Made by a program: the position numbers and the translations under genes. 64,000 nt of DNA from Pseudopyrenochaeta lycopersici (Eukaryota; Ascomycota; Dothideomycetes; Pleosporales; Pseudopyrenochaetaceae). Position 1 is the stretch's first letter. Every line of letters starts with the position of its first letter. Shown in pieces: positions 1 to 9,954 of this stretch. Location of the stretch: NCBI GenBank assembly GCA_003313425.1, contig NHZP01000052.1, positions 245,219-309,218 on the forward strand, written 5' to 3'. Under the pieces are notes generated by a model. The model was not told where the DNA came from, ran no database searches, and saw only the letters and a program-made list of their open reading frames with translations.

Positions 1-1756
1 ATCAGAATCTAGGTGCATCAGTATTGTCATGTAGGAATTGGTACTTTGAAGTCTTCATACTTCTTTGGATGCGGGTGCGTCCACAGCATCAAGCGCATAC
101 CGTGATTGTTGCGCCGTTACTGTGATATGGCCACCTCCTGGGTGATCCTCCACTGTCGGAGCTACTTCCTTCCCTTTGCGCACCATTTCTTTCGCCTACG
201 CTATTGTTTTGGCGAACCTTTACTTCGCGTTGCTGACTTGAATGGAAAACTGTCGATGGTTTACCAATGCAAATCCGCAGGCATATGAATATGCCACAAG
301 AGAAGAAAGTGCAACTGAGCCTGATATATCCGCACCGCTTCAACAGGCTAGCGTCATGAAATGAATGGGTTGGACAGGGTTGCGGGTTGCCAAGAGGAGA
401 TGTGGTTTGGCTCAGGATGAGTCGAATGGAACCGTTGTGATTGGTGGGTGTCTTACGTATGCCTGAATGACTCACGCTGCAAGGCTAAGTTCACGTTAGC
501 TCCGGTTGCCCTGCAAGTCTTTCCCTACGATGAGACTTGAATGCGTTACAACCAATCGAAATTGGCAGCTTCGTCAAAAGCACAGCGTTCACTCTTCTCT
601 ATCCTACATCTCCCGAAGAAAAGCCATTGATATCAAAACCCACGACGCAGTGGAATATTCACAGCCACATGACTGCACGGCTATTTTCGAAAGCCAGCAG
701 GATGATCTTCTTTTGAAGTTCTCCACGATCAAACCTCTCCTCTCACCACCATGCATTGAAGAGATCTGGCAAGAAGTACGTGACAATATGTGTTTCCAAG
801 CAAAGAACGGAGAATACAGGCCCCCAATATACGATTCTCCTATATAGGGGAAGTATGGGCTTCTTACGGTAGAATGGCAAATGATGAGCCGCTTTCGCAT
901 ATGCCTATAGACAGAGAGGGCCATGAAGCAAAGGGTTGGAATGCTTTTGGTGACACCCCTAGCTGATATCCTGCGTGGTGTATTTCACTTACGCTTGTTC
1001 ATCCGGACCAAAGATAGTGTAGAGTCTGATCTGTGATAGCATGGTACAGTCTTAGGACCACCTAACTTGTAGGTAGAATTGTGTTTAGGATTATATTACC
1101 ATAGGATGAACAACTAGACGATCTATGAGACAGTGCCGAGCGTTGTTTGCTGTTTGGTGCTTGAATTCTTAGCTAGAGGACCTCGCTCCATTTATGAAAC
1201 TAGCGACTTCGGCATCGGTTAGGGAGTGGCTGCAGTAGAAAGCAAGAAGCAATCGCACGGTTCTCCTTGTGGGCTGGGCTGACCGTGGGGACAGCCTTCG
1301 CTGATTGAACTCCGCTCTGACAGCCCGTGAGACTATCGAAGTGGACAAGTGCTCATGTTGTCCGCACATTTGTGCTTGTGATATCAGGGTAGCAACCTTC
1401 TACTAGTCCGTGTAACCAATCCGATCAATCACTTTAGACCTGAAAAGAGACCCTGATGGCTCCCAAACCAGTCCCTTCGAAGACTCGACCTCTCAGTTAT
1501 AGACTGCCCGCACAATATGCCAGTGTTCATTTTGTCAGCGCAGCCCATCAACATCACGTGATATAAGCATCGCATTCCAGCACCCAATCAGTAACTAATA
1601 GAAACTCTAGCATAGTTAGACTACGGCCGAGCACCTTTTACTACACTCGGCATCTGCATGGCTACACTAGCCAAGCTGTCTGTCTTTTAAATCTCACATA
1701 TCCAAACAAAACACTATATTTTGTTTAACCCGAAAATTTGTTTAAAAGTTCTTTTC
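1..1756. other. gene-poor stretch upstream of the tRNA gene
   Basis: I see no convincing gene here. Short open frames exist on both strands, the longest being about 113 codons at 506-847 (+), but none shows a recognisable motif, a good start context or splice signals. Base composition is ordinary for the left block, with no sign of RIP. It may include a decayed gene or intergenic DNA. Confidence 0.5.
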
Positions 1757-1850
1757 GACACGATGGCCGAGTGGTCTAAGGCGGTAGATTTAAGCCCCGC
1801 TTACTTCTCTACTACAGAAATGTGCGTGGGTTCGAACCCCACTCGTGTCA
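1757..1850 (+). tRNA. tRNA-Leu (anticodon UAA) with a 12-nt intron
   Basis: The gene folds as a class II tRNA. The acceptor strand GACACGA (1757-1763) pairs with TCGTGTC (1843-1849), with discriminator A at 1850. The anticodon stem GTAGA (1784-1788) pairs with TCTAC (1808-1812). The anticodon TAA is at 1791-1793, and an intron of about 12 nt (1795-1806) sits one base 3' of the anticodon, the canonical nuclear position. The long variable arm is expected for leucine, and the T arm GTGGG-TTCGAAC-CCCAC is perfect. A pol III terminator T-run follows at about 1860-1865. The tandem array that begins right after it reuses the 3' end of this gene. Confidence 0.93.
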
Positions 1851-2300
1851 ATTGCACCTCTTTTTGCATTTTTTTTTTTGCATTTTTTGGCACGTGACGT
1901 CATTTGAAGCTCGTTTTGCATTTGGCAGGTTTTTGAAACGTGAGCCACTCGTGTCGATTGCGGCTCTTTTGCATTTGGCAGGTTTTTGAAACGCGAGCCA
2001 CTCGTGTCATTTGCAGCTCTTTTTACATTTTTTTGCATTTTTTGACACGTGGCGTCAATTGAAGCTCGTTTTGCATTTGGCAGGTTTTTGAAACGTGAGC
2101 CACTCGTGTCGATTGCGGCTCTTTTGCATTTGGCAGGTTTTTGAAACGTGAGCCACTCGTGTCGATTGCGGCTCTTTTGCATTTGGCAGGTTTTTGAAAC
2201 GTGAGCCACTCGTGTCGATTGCGGCTCTTTTGCATTCGTCAGGTTTTTGAAACGTGAGCCACTCGTGTCAATTGCAGCTCTTCTGCATTTCCGCCGTTTT
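1851..2300 (+). repeat. 53-bp tandem array derived from the tRNA 3' end and trailer
   Basis: The 10-mer CACTCGTGTC, which is the last T-stem base plus the 3' acceptor strand of the tRNA, recurs at 1946, 1999, 2101, 2154, 2207 and 2260. The spacing is exactly 53 bp, or about two units (102 and 106 bp) where a diverged unit intervenes. Each unit continues with the tRNA trailer (a GATTGC/AATTGC block, then CTCTTTT and GCAT) and adds a spacer containing GGCAGGTTTTTGAAACGTGAG. Diverged units carry longer T runs and a CACGTGACGTC or CACGTGGCGTC variant. Open frames across the array on the minus strand are only its translation. Confidence 0.9.
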
Positions 2301-2545
2301 TTGACACTTGAGGCGGATCGCGTCATTTTTGGATCTATTTGGGTTTCGGCGTTTTTTGGAGGCGGTACAACAATGGGAACGATTAATTAGGCACTCCTTT
2401 GATGTCCTTTCCAAAGCCATCCAAATTGATAGATGAGCGGGCTCATGTTCCAGCTGGACACATATTCCGATCGGTGATATGTGCAGAAAACCATGCATGC
2501 ACAACACGGTACAATGGTTATTATCGTGTCCCAAAAGGCAGCTGG
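2301..2545. other. spacer between the tandem array and the ankyrin gene
   Basis: This holds a decayed array edge (GACACTTGAGGCGG-like sequence near 2301-2320) and then the presumed 3' UTR/terminator side of the minus-strand ankyrin gene. No gene or defined terminator is seen. Confidence 0.4.
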
Positions 2546-4192
2546 CTATGGGTCGGGCCATACAAAATCGCTGCGGAGATAATGTAGGAGAACACGCAGC
2601 GCCACTTCATCTGTCATGCGGCAGCCTTCCGACCAACCCGACGGCCGCTCTTCCGTTAGCATAGACAGATCTACTGGCTTTCCTATGTCTTGCTGCTTGA
2701 TACGTGTCACGTCGAATGTGTCTTGCTTCACGGCCGCCAGCCAATTGTCTCTGCGCACCTGCAAAGCAGTCCACAGCTGCAACGCCGCTTCATCTCTGTC
2801 CAGTGGCAGCAACAGCTGTACAGCCTCTTCTGCTGTGGAAAGTACGCGGTTCGCTGCCGCAGCATTGATTCCAGCGTAGTTATCGACACTCTCAAGATCC
2901 GTGAGGATGCCTTGGTATGCCGTCAGGCTCAGACTCAAAGGGGTACCGCGGGCCAGGGGTCGCTCAAGACCAACCGATTTCGCCAGACTTGCAAAGTTCA
3001 GGCCCGGGCCAACGTCGATCAAAGGATCTGCCTTCTTCTCAAGAAGCATGCCAATGAAATCAAGGTTTAAATGGAGTGCCGCAATGCTCAGTGGCGTCCC
3101 GATCTCCGGGCACCGCTCGTTGATGCTATCAGCATCCTCGAATATGGACAAGAGGAGTTGCATGATTTGAACAGAGGTTGGCCAATTATTCGCCACGACG
3201 TCGTGCGTCCAATAGGCTACCTGGTGGAGGACGCTCATCTTGCGCGATGGTAGCGCAATGGGACTCAGCTTCGACCGCCGCAACCGCAGGGTCTGTATGT
3301 GTGACGCGAGACACGGTCCGCCCTCAGTCCGCTCAGCAGTGTCTTCAGCCGACCAGTCTGGCAGGTTTTCTAAGGGTTCATTCAAGCTCTGCCTTTTCAT
3401 GTAATGGATCGAGTCAAGAGCTGCCTCACTTATTGTCATGACCAGTCCTGCAAGCAGACTGATCGGCGGCCCCTGACCTGGCGGACGAGCGTACACTGGG
3501 TTCAAGTTCGCTCCATGTGCCAGTAGTACATCTGCAACGTCAAAGCAGCGATTGATTACGCAAAGCGCAAAAGGCGTTATCGAGCATTGCTCTATTGGCT
3601 CTTCGACAGGAATTCCTGCAGCTAACAGCTGCTGGGCAATCTTGACTCCGTCTGGCGTCTTCGAACCTTGTGTAGGGTAGGCAACGGCATGGAGGAACGT
3701 CATCTCAACGCCTGAAAGGTGCCGAAACCGCTTGTGCACATCTGCTCCAAAGCGGAGCAGCAGTCTGAACACTCGCCAGTTTCTAGTTGAGACTGCGGCT
3801 TGAAGTGGTCTGTAATCTTTGGTGCCGTTTGGATCGTAATCAAGTTCTAGTAAGGCTTCTACAATATCGGCGTCGCCTAAAAGTATCTCCTTGTATAAGA
3901 GGTGATTTGCGGCGGCAGTCGCTTCAGAATATTGCCGATGTGGATGCTCATCTCTCCACTTGCGGATGAGTCGGAAGGTGTCCAAGACAGCAGACTTATA
4001 CTGGGATCCAAGTCTAACGAGTCTGCTCTGCAGACAAGAAGGGTCAATGGAAGTTTTCCTCCTCTCATGCGCAACTGTTAGCACCCAGGTCTCGTCAAAC
4101 AAATCAGTGCTCAAATTCTCGCTTGGATTACCAAGCAAGGTCTGCAGAATTTCCGGGTAGAACAGAAGGCCCGCAATTTCCACTGATGACAT
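2546..4192 (-). pseudogene. ankyrin-repeat 3' portion of the kinase-ankyrin gene, beyond an in-frame TGA
   Basis: This 548-codon open frame begins with MSSVEIAGLLFYPEILQTLL and lies in the same frame as the kinase gene upstream. Only a TGA (4211-4213) and six further codons separate them. It carries ankyrin-type helices, for example DYRPLQAAVSTRNWRVFRLL, a FADVLLAHGANLNP-like unit and GTPLSIAALHLNLDFIGMLL. Such repeats act as protein-binding scaffolds. A separate gene starting 18 bp after a stop on the same strand would be unusual in a fungus, so I read this as the C-terminal half of one protein of about 1,390 residues. The TGA would then be a recent nonsense mutation, an unrecognised intron or a sequence error. 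No good GT donor lies between the last ankyrin motif (LLELGADP) and the stop, though GCTGAC at the stop looks like a branch site. Confidence 0.6.
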
Positions 4193-4210
4193 TGATCCCC
4201 CATCATGTGG

Positions 4211-6776
4211 TCAGCCTTTCCCTCTTGGATCCGCGCCCAACTCCAGCAGGACCTTAATGGCGCCTCTGTTGCGTGCAATCACAGCTCGCCCCAACAGCGT
4301 CGTTGAGATGTTAAGTAAACCGTCCCAGTCGGCCGCAATCCCCCGGTCGCCACCGATACTCGAAAGCTCCTCGATATCCGCCCCCGCATCGATGAGGAGT
4401 TTGGCAACAGTTCGCATCTCGTGCTCATGCTCTTCTTCGAATCCGCATAGGCAATGTAATGGCCCTTCTTCTCCTAGGCTGATCTTGCCAGACTGGGCGC
4501 TTCGCTCAAGCAGGAACAAAACGCAATCGTATTGAGCGCTGCGGACTGCACATACAAGCGGGCTGTCATGCCTGAAGGCGCTACCTCGGTCAACATCACA
4601 CTTGTAAGTGTCCAATAAATGTCTCAGAACGTGTACTTTGCCAAAGGTGGCCGCAAAGTGCAGCAGACCGTGGCCAGCAGTGCTCACATAAATTTTATCA
4701 AATCGATTTTCGACCTCGTCCAATTCTTCAAGTTTGGAATGGTCCTTTCCCAGTAAATACTGTTCGTAGTGGTCCCCAAGCTCTTCCCGGATCTGCTGAT
4801 CAAGAACGCCTACGTCGGACAGATCGAACTGTTTGCGGATACTACTTGGAAAATAGTGCCGCATGCCCACGCCGCCAGCATAGGTTTGGAGTAGGTTGCG
4901 GTACTTTTTGAGCAAGCTCACCTGCTTCTGTCTCTCGGAAGGGTCTGTCAGCGTTTCAATGAGAGCTCTGAAATCCTTCGCACACTCTGGAAAGCCATAA
5001 ACAAACCCGTTTCTCAGGTACTGAATCGATTTTTCATTCGACACGGGCTGGGTGCAGTGCAAAGCACCGCAGATGCGCCAGAGCCAGGCCTGTGCGAAAA
5101 GGTCCTCTTGCCATTCATTATCCGGCACGGCCGCTAGGCTGAGCCAGTAACAAGTCTCTTCTGCATTGAAAATCACACCAAAATCTGCAAGATAGGACTG
5201 AAAGACGTAGAATGCGGCCTTGTATGGCGGTATACCAAGCAGTAATGCCGCACCTTCGGCTCGCGCAGCTTCTTTAAGTTCCTTCACAATCTCAACTTGC
5301 TGTTCCCACGAAAGAAGCGACTTGATCTTCATTGGCTCAAAAAGAAACTTTCCTGCTTCAGGGTGCGGTAGTTCGATCCTATAGCCTGGTAGATTCTGCT
5401 GCGCATCGTAGAAGTCTCCCATCTTGCCTAGCTGAAAACCGATCCGATCAGCATTAAAAGATTGGCGCTGGATTCCATCTTGTAGTTCGAAAATCTCGCC
5501 GGAATTCTTGCTCTCCATATCTGCTAAATGTTCTACGATCCCCTTCACATGCCCATTTCTAAGGGCAGCTTGTGCAGCTGCAAGATTTCTCTCGGAAGGA
5601 TCTGTCCTGAGCGTCCTTTTCAAGACATATGCAATTAGCTCCAGGGTTTCGATCGATGTTTTCGGTGACAAATAGCCCCTGATATTCTCAAAAGCTTTGC
5701 CTATCATCTTCTCATCCTCTTGCTTCAATTGACGCAAGAGAATTTCTGCTTTCAAAGTGTCCAGACTCAATTCAAGTGCCTTGATCAGGTCTTTTCCATC
5801 GAGAAGTGTTCGCCAGAACAATAATCCAAATGAGTATACATCCATCTTTTTCAAACCATCGGCGGAGAACTCCCCCAACACTTCAGGTGCCTCATACGGA
5901 AAGGTGCTGACTCTCAAGGCCTGCGACGGCTCATGCCTCATGTCCATCACCGCGCCACCGAAGTCTGCGAGCTTGGCAAGGTATGGCTGTCCTGGCGGCT
6001 CACGGTACGGATTATCGAACACCAAGACATTCTCATGCTTCAAGTCGCCGTGGATGATGCCGCATGCATGGAGTATCGACAGGCCTCTAGCGACATCATG
6101 GCACAGCTTCTGCTTGATTGCCATGCTGAGGGGTGCGAATGATGCCTGCAGTGACTGCAGCGAGCCGAACTGCGCATACTCTATGATCAGCATTGGGTAC
6201 ACCGTGCCTAGCGGCGAGTTCCAATATGACGCCCAACTAAAGCCAAGCAGGCGCACTATATTGGGATGGTAACGCAGGTGTTCGTGCATGAGAACTCGGA
6301 CCTCGAGCATGATGCTACTCCAGCCGAAGTCGTGTGATGTGTTGCCACTGAAATAAAGTCAATGACACCATGCTCAAAAGCTTGATGCTGAGCGCCTACT
6401 CCTCATTCAACATCGACTTCACCATCTTGACCGCAACAACTTGCCCCAGTTCATTGGCCTTGAGGTGCCGCATGGGTTTTTTGAAATTGGCCTGCGCCGA
6501 GTAAACGGTGAATTGGGCGCCATCTCCTAGTTTTGCACGGCTGATAACATGGTCAACGTTGCTGTCGATGAAGCCTCCCTGCCCTTCCTCATCGCGTAGC
6601 CTTTTCTCAAGGTAGAGAACATGGCACAAAAATGATGAGAGATTACCGCTGCGCTCCATGTAGTTCGACGTCCATTTTGTCGCCCTGCGTTCTTCACCGC
6701 CAGCTTGATGGTTTAGAAGAGGAGGCGCCGTGAGAGGGGCTACACTAAATGCCGATGCAAAGCTGTAGTCCGTCAT
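4211..6776 (-). CDS. protein kinase with C-terminal ankyrin repeats (two exons)
   Basis: Exons 6776-6400 and 6347-4211 join across a 52-bp intron (donor GTAGGC, acceptor TTTCAG), giving 837 residues. The start is ATG at 6776; an in-frame TTG three codons upstream is not used. Kinase landmarks are all present: glycine loop LGDGAQFTVY (about residues 83-92), VAVK lysine (117), alpha-C glutamate in LEVRVL (141), HGDLKHEN catalytic loop (225-232), DFG (254-256) and PYEAPE (277-281). HGD replaces HRD, so it is a non-RD kinase but should be active. A long middle region (about 400-680) resembles nothing I know. Ankyrin-like helices occupy about 690-837 (HGLLHFAATFGKVHVLRHLL). The frame then meets a TGA, and ankyrin coding resumes at once. 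The gene is divergent from the HeLo pseudokinase at 7175. Confidence 0.82.
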
Positions 6777-7174
6777 GACATACAAGGAGAAGTATGCTGG
6801 GCTCCTGGCGCGGGGTAAGAAGAGTAAACGACTTCATAGGAACTATCATCAGCGCGGAACGCCAACTGGGCGATTTACAAGCCATCCCAAGACCATCTTC
6901 GTATTCGAACGGCTTGAGAAGGTCCTCCAAATTGCTTTTTGTCCCCTCTCTGCGCAATCGACCTAGCGTCGTCTACCACCCAGAAGGCTGCGTCTCGCCA
7001 AGCCCAGTATACGCCTTGCCATAGCCTGCCATGGCACAGCCTCCACAAGGAAGACATGAGAGGAAGATAAATATCTAGCAGCAACCAGAGAGAGGCTAGG
7101 GAAATTATTAGCTTCCGTTTACTGTCACTGCCACGGTTGGCTAAAATATCACCAAGTTCACAAAGCTATTCGCC
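6777..7174. promoter_or_regulatory. shared 398-bp divergent promoter region
   Basis: This lies between the ATG of the minus-strand kinase (6776) and the ATG of the plus-strand HeLo pseudokinase (7175). Small open frames inside show no conserved features. AT-rich candidates such as GATAAATATC near 7066-7075 and GGCTAAAATATC near 7139-7150 could be core elements, but no site can be assigned. The head-to-head arrangement makes co-regulation of the two genes plausible (inference). Confidence 0.5.
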
Positions 7175-8974
7175 ATGGTCTTGCCCGTCGATCCTGTCGC
7201 GCTCACGACGCTAACCTTCACCATTGCGGCCAAAGCGTGGACAGCCTTTCAAAGAGCACTCAATTTCTCCGATGACGCCAGCGACCTTGTCCTTCGTCTC
7301 GACCTTGAACAAGCTCGGTTCCACTTGTGGAGCAGTAATGCAGGCTACAGGGTTGTGGGTGACTCGTTCGACCAGTGTCTGCTCCCTGTCATCGAACTAG
7401 TGGACCTCATTCTTAAGAAGCTCACAACGCTCTTCGTAGATGCAGAACAGCTGCGAACTCAATATGGGCTCATTGATACCAGTTCCGAAATTGATGAACC
7501 TAAGAAGCTGCAAAGATTTCTATCTTCCCTCCATAAAGCTCTCCGTGGTACCGAGATCAAGATGTCTACTTCGATTGACGATGAAATTGTGGAGGAATCT
7601 AGAATTCATCGCACTTCAACAATGAAGAGAATTAAATGGGGAATGCGCGACAAAATTCGCTTCCAAGAGCTCGTGGAAGCAGTCGAGACCTGTGTACACA
7701 AACTGACCCAGCTACTGAATGAGTCCCAGCAGAAAAAGCTAGCAGAGGACAGATCACGCCACAATGTTGTAATAGTAGGAAGTATTGAAGACACAGTAAC
7801 ATTAAATCTCGTCAGGAGTGCAGCACAGGCGGGTATTCAGGATGTTTCTATCAATAACCTCTGTGGGCGACTCACTTTGTCAGATAGGATGCCAAGTATC
7901 GAAGCACCACTTGCCCAGCTTCAACTCGCATTGCCTCTCGCCGAATTTCCGTGCTTGGATGGCATTCGGGGCGCATCAGCCACTCGCTTGCTTACGTGGC
8001 GAACATCTTCTCCCAATTCGTTGATTCTGCTCGAGAAGAAAGCGTATGCAATTGACATATCCCAAGGAGAGTTTAAATTGTTATCTGGCCGAATTGAGCG
8101 GATAGTAATGCTTCTACACATCCAAAGAGGAGATGTGCGGACTCTCAAGTGCATTGGGTACATCCACGATAGTGCAAGCAATTGCTGGTGGATGGCGTTT
8201 GAGTATCCAACTTCGATACCAACACCCATGACTTTACAGACCCCCACTTCACTTTTAGACCTCTTCGCGGACAAAACCAACATCAGGCCTCCTCTGGAAG
8301 CTCGCGTCATGCTTGCACGCTGTCTTGCCAATTCCATTTCTGCCCTATTCAATAGCAGCTGGCTCCACAAGAGCATCCGCAGCGAAAATATACTTTTCCC
8401 TCAACAGACCAAGCTACATTCAGATAAAAGAGTCGACACGATTGACATTACCTCTCCTTATTTAACGGGCTTCGAGTACTCTAGACAACGCATGGAGCGC
8501 AGCTTGGGCAAGCCACGGTCCAGAAATATCAGTCGTGCTATATATCGACATCCCTTCTATCAGAGCCAGAATTCCGGTGCATACCGCATTCAATATGACA
8601 TGTACTCATTTGGGCTAGTTCTTGTGGAGATTGCGCGTTGGATGCCGCTGTCATCATTTCTGGAGAACAAAAAATCAAGCAATGAGAAACCCGACCCCTT
8701 AGAGCTCGGAAGTAAAATGGACACCTTCACCGAGACCAACGCAAAAGAGCTACAAAAGCGTGTGTTATATATAATAGACAAAGAACTGGCATTCCGCGTT
8801 GGCACGCCATATCGTGATGCTGCGCGGTGGTGTCTTACACGCGCGGACGAAAAGATAAACGAGATACAGCAACCACTGGAGAAGGGCGTTGAGACTGCAT
8901 CAGAGGAAGACTGGCGCCCAGCATTGGATTTCTATAACAACGTTGTTATTCCATTGGACCAGTTAATCCACTAG
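7175..8974 (+). CDS. HeLo-like N-terminal domain fused to a pseudokinase
   Basis: This is an uninterrupted 599-residue frame. The start context CGCCATGG is good. Residues about 1-210 look like the HeLo domain (prion-inhibition and propagation type) of fungal cell-death effectors: a hydrophobic first helix (LTTLTFTIAAKAWTAFQRAL), then LRLDLEQARFHLW, followed by charged helices. Residues about 290-590 have a protein-kinase fold without its catalytic residues. The catalytic loop reads LHKSIRSENILF (about 396-407), so the HRD aspartate is missing, and DFG is replaced by TGFEYSR (about 431). YDMYSFGLVLVEIARW (about 474) matches the kinase helix F region. HeLo domains form membrane-disrupting bundles; a helical bundle plus pseudokinase is the arrangement of MLKL. 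It is divergent from an active-looking kinase. The HeLo assignment is by eye. Confidence 0.78.
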   Translation: MVLPVDPVALTTLTFTIAAKAWTAFQRALNFSDDASDLVLRLDLEQARFHLWSSNAGYRVVGDSFDQCLLPVIELVDLILKKLTTLFVDAEQLRTQYGLIDTSSEIDEPKKLQRFLSSLHKALRGTEIKMSTSIDDEIVEESRIHRTSTMKRIKWGMRDKIRFQELVEAVETCVHKLTQLLNESQQKKLAEDRSRHNVVIVGSIEDTVTLNLVRSAAQAGIQDVSINNLCGRLTLSDRMPSIEAPLAQLQLALPLAEFPCLDGIRGASATRLLTWRTSSPNSLILLEKKAYAIDISQGEFKLLSGRIERIVMLLHIQRGDVRTLKCIGYIHDSASNCWWMAFEYPTSIPTPMTLQTPTSLLDLFADKTNIRPPLEARVMLARCLANSISALFNSSWLHKSIRSENILFPQQTKLHSDKRVDTIDITSPYLTGFEYSRQRMERSLGKPRSRNISRAIYRHPFYQSQNSGAYRIQYDMYSFGLVLVEIARWMPLSSFLENKKSSNEKPDPLELGSKMDTFTETNAKELQKRVLYIIDKELAFRVGTPYRDAARWCLTRADEKINEIQQPLEKGVETASEEDWRPALDFYNNVVIPLDQLIH

Positions 8975-9954
8975 TCGATCTTCGCGATTGATTTCTTTCA
9001 ACAAGGCTATTTGATGGTATCATGTGAATGGCAGTATGGATGGCTTGAAAGGCACGTATCAGGATAGCCTCTTATATGAACAATCACTGTAGAAGATATC
9101 GAAGCAGGCTCATCATACGAGAGGTATTTTATCACACACATGAGACAAACTCAGACTCTCGCAGCTGATGCTGCCCCACTGGACGTGGATGCTAAACCGA
9201 ATGATTGATAGTTCTTTCAGGTGATAAGCGCAGGGTTAGTCACCCAATTCACGTCACAGCCCAAGCTTATTCATATAGCCTCTAGACAAGAGTTCCACTC
9301 TTCGATGTCGTCCCAGGATTAGGCAAGTGGTACGTTCCACATATCGTTGCTGCCAGTAAGAATGGGACAGTTTGCATGCCAGATGACTTACAAGATTCCA
9401 CTTAAGGAAGAGAGTCTTCGTTATTCGGGGCCCCCAAGAGAATGTATCTACTCCAAAATAGTGTAAGGGTAACTCGGAGCCATTTCAAAGCAGCTCCCGC
9501 TGTCATTTGAAAGATGTTCCTGCAAAATGAGCGAGCGCCACTTGTTGCCCACATGCGGCCATTGGGCCATAGTCAAAATCAAGCATTCTACTGTAGGCGT
9601 ATCTGCTCGTGCTAAACGTGCACGCGAGAAGACATAAACCGGAGATCGATAAACCACACACAGTGCCCCGCTCAGGTCCGGTGAAACTTGTAATGTGCGA
9701 CTATTGTTCTCATGCATGCCTGTATCTAGATATTGAAGCAACTGCCAATTGAGCCGTTTGGTGATCGTACTGACCTCTTCACTTGCATAACAGAAAGTAT
9801 CCACACAACCTTAACTACCCTTGGTAGCGGCCTCAATAGCCTACATGCTAAATTTCTCACTCTCTCCTCTGCTCGCGCTATATTACTTTCATTGCCCTGC
9901 ATCAATCAGCGTACGATATCCTCGCGAGCAGCACCCCCAGATACAGCCATCAAA
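8975..9954. other. intergenic region
   Basis: Nothing with coding character is visible. The stretch holds the 3' flank of the HeLo pseudokinase gene and the promoter/5' leader of the next gene. The frame of the downstream gene stays open upstream to 9733, but its likely start is the later ATG at 9955. Confidence 0.5.

Noticed and set aside
1851..2300. CRISPR-like array
   Set aside because: Units are directly adjacent and homogeneous with no unique spacers, and the genome is fungal.
1790..2326. 178-codon minus-strand open frame with repeated peptide units
   Set aside because: It is only the translation of the 53-bp tandem array and overlaps the tRNA gene.
6774..6785. TTG start for the kinase
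   Set aside because: An ATG in the same frame three codons downstream is the normal choice for a fungal nuclear gene.
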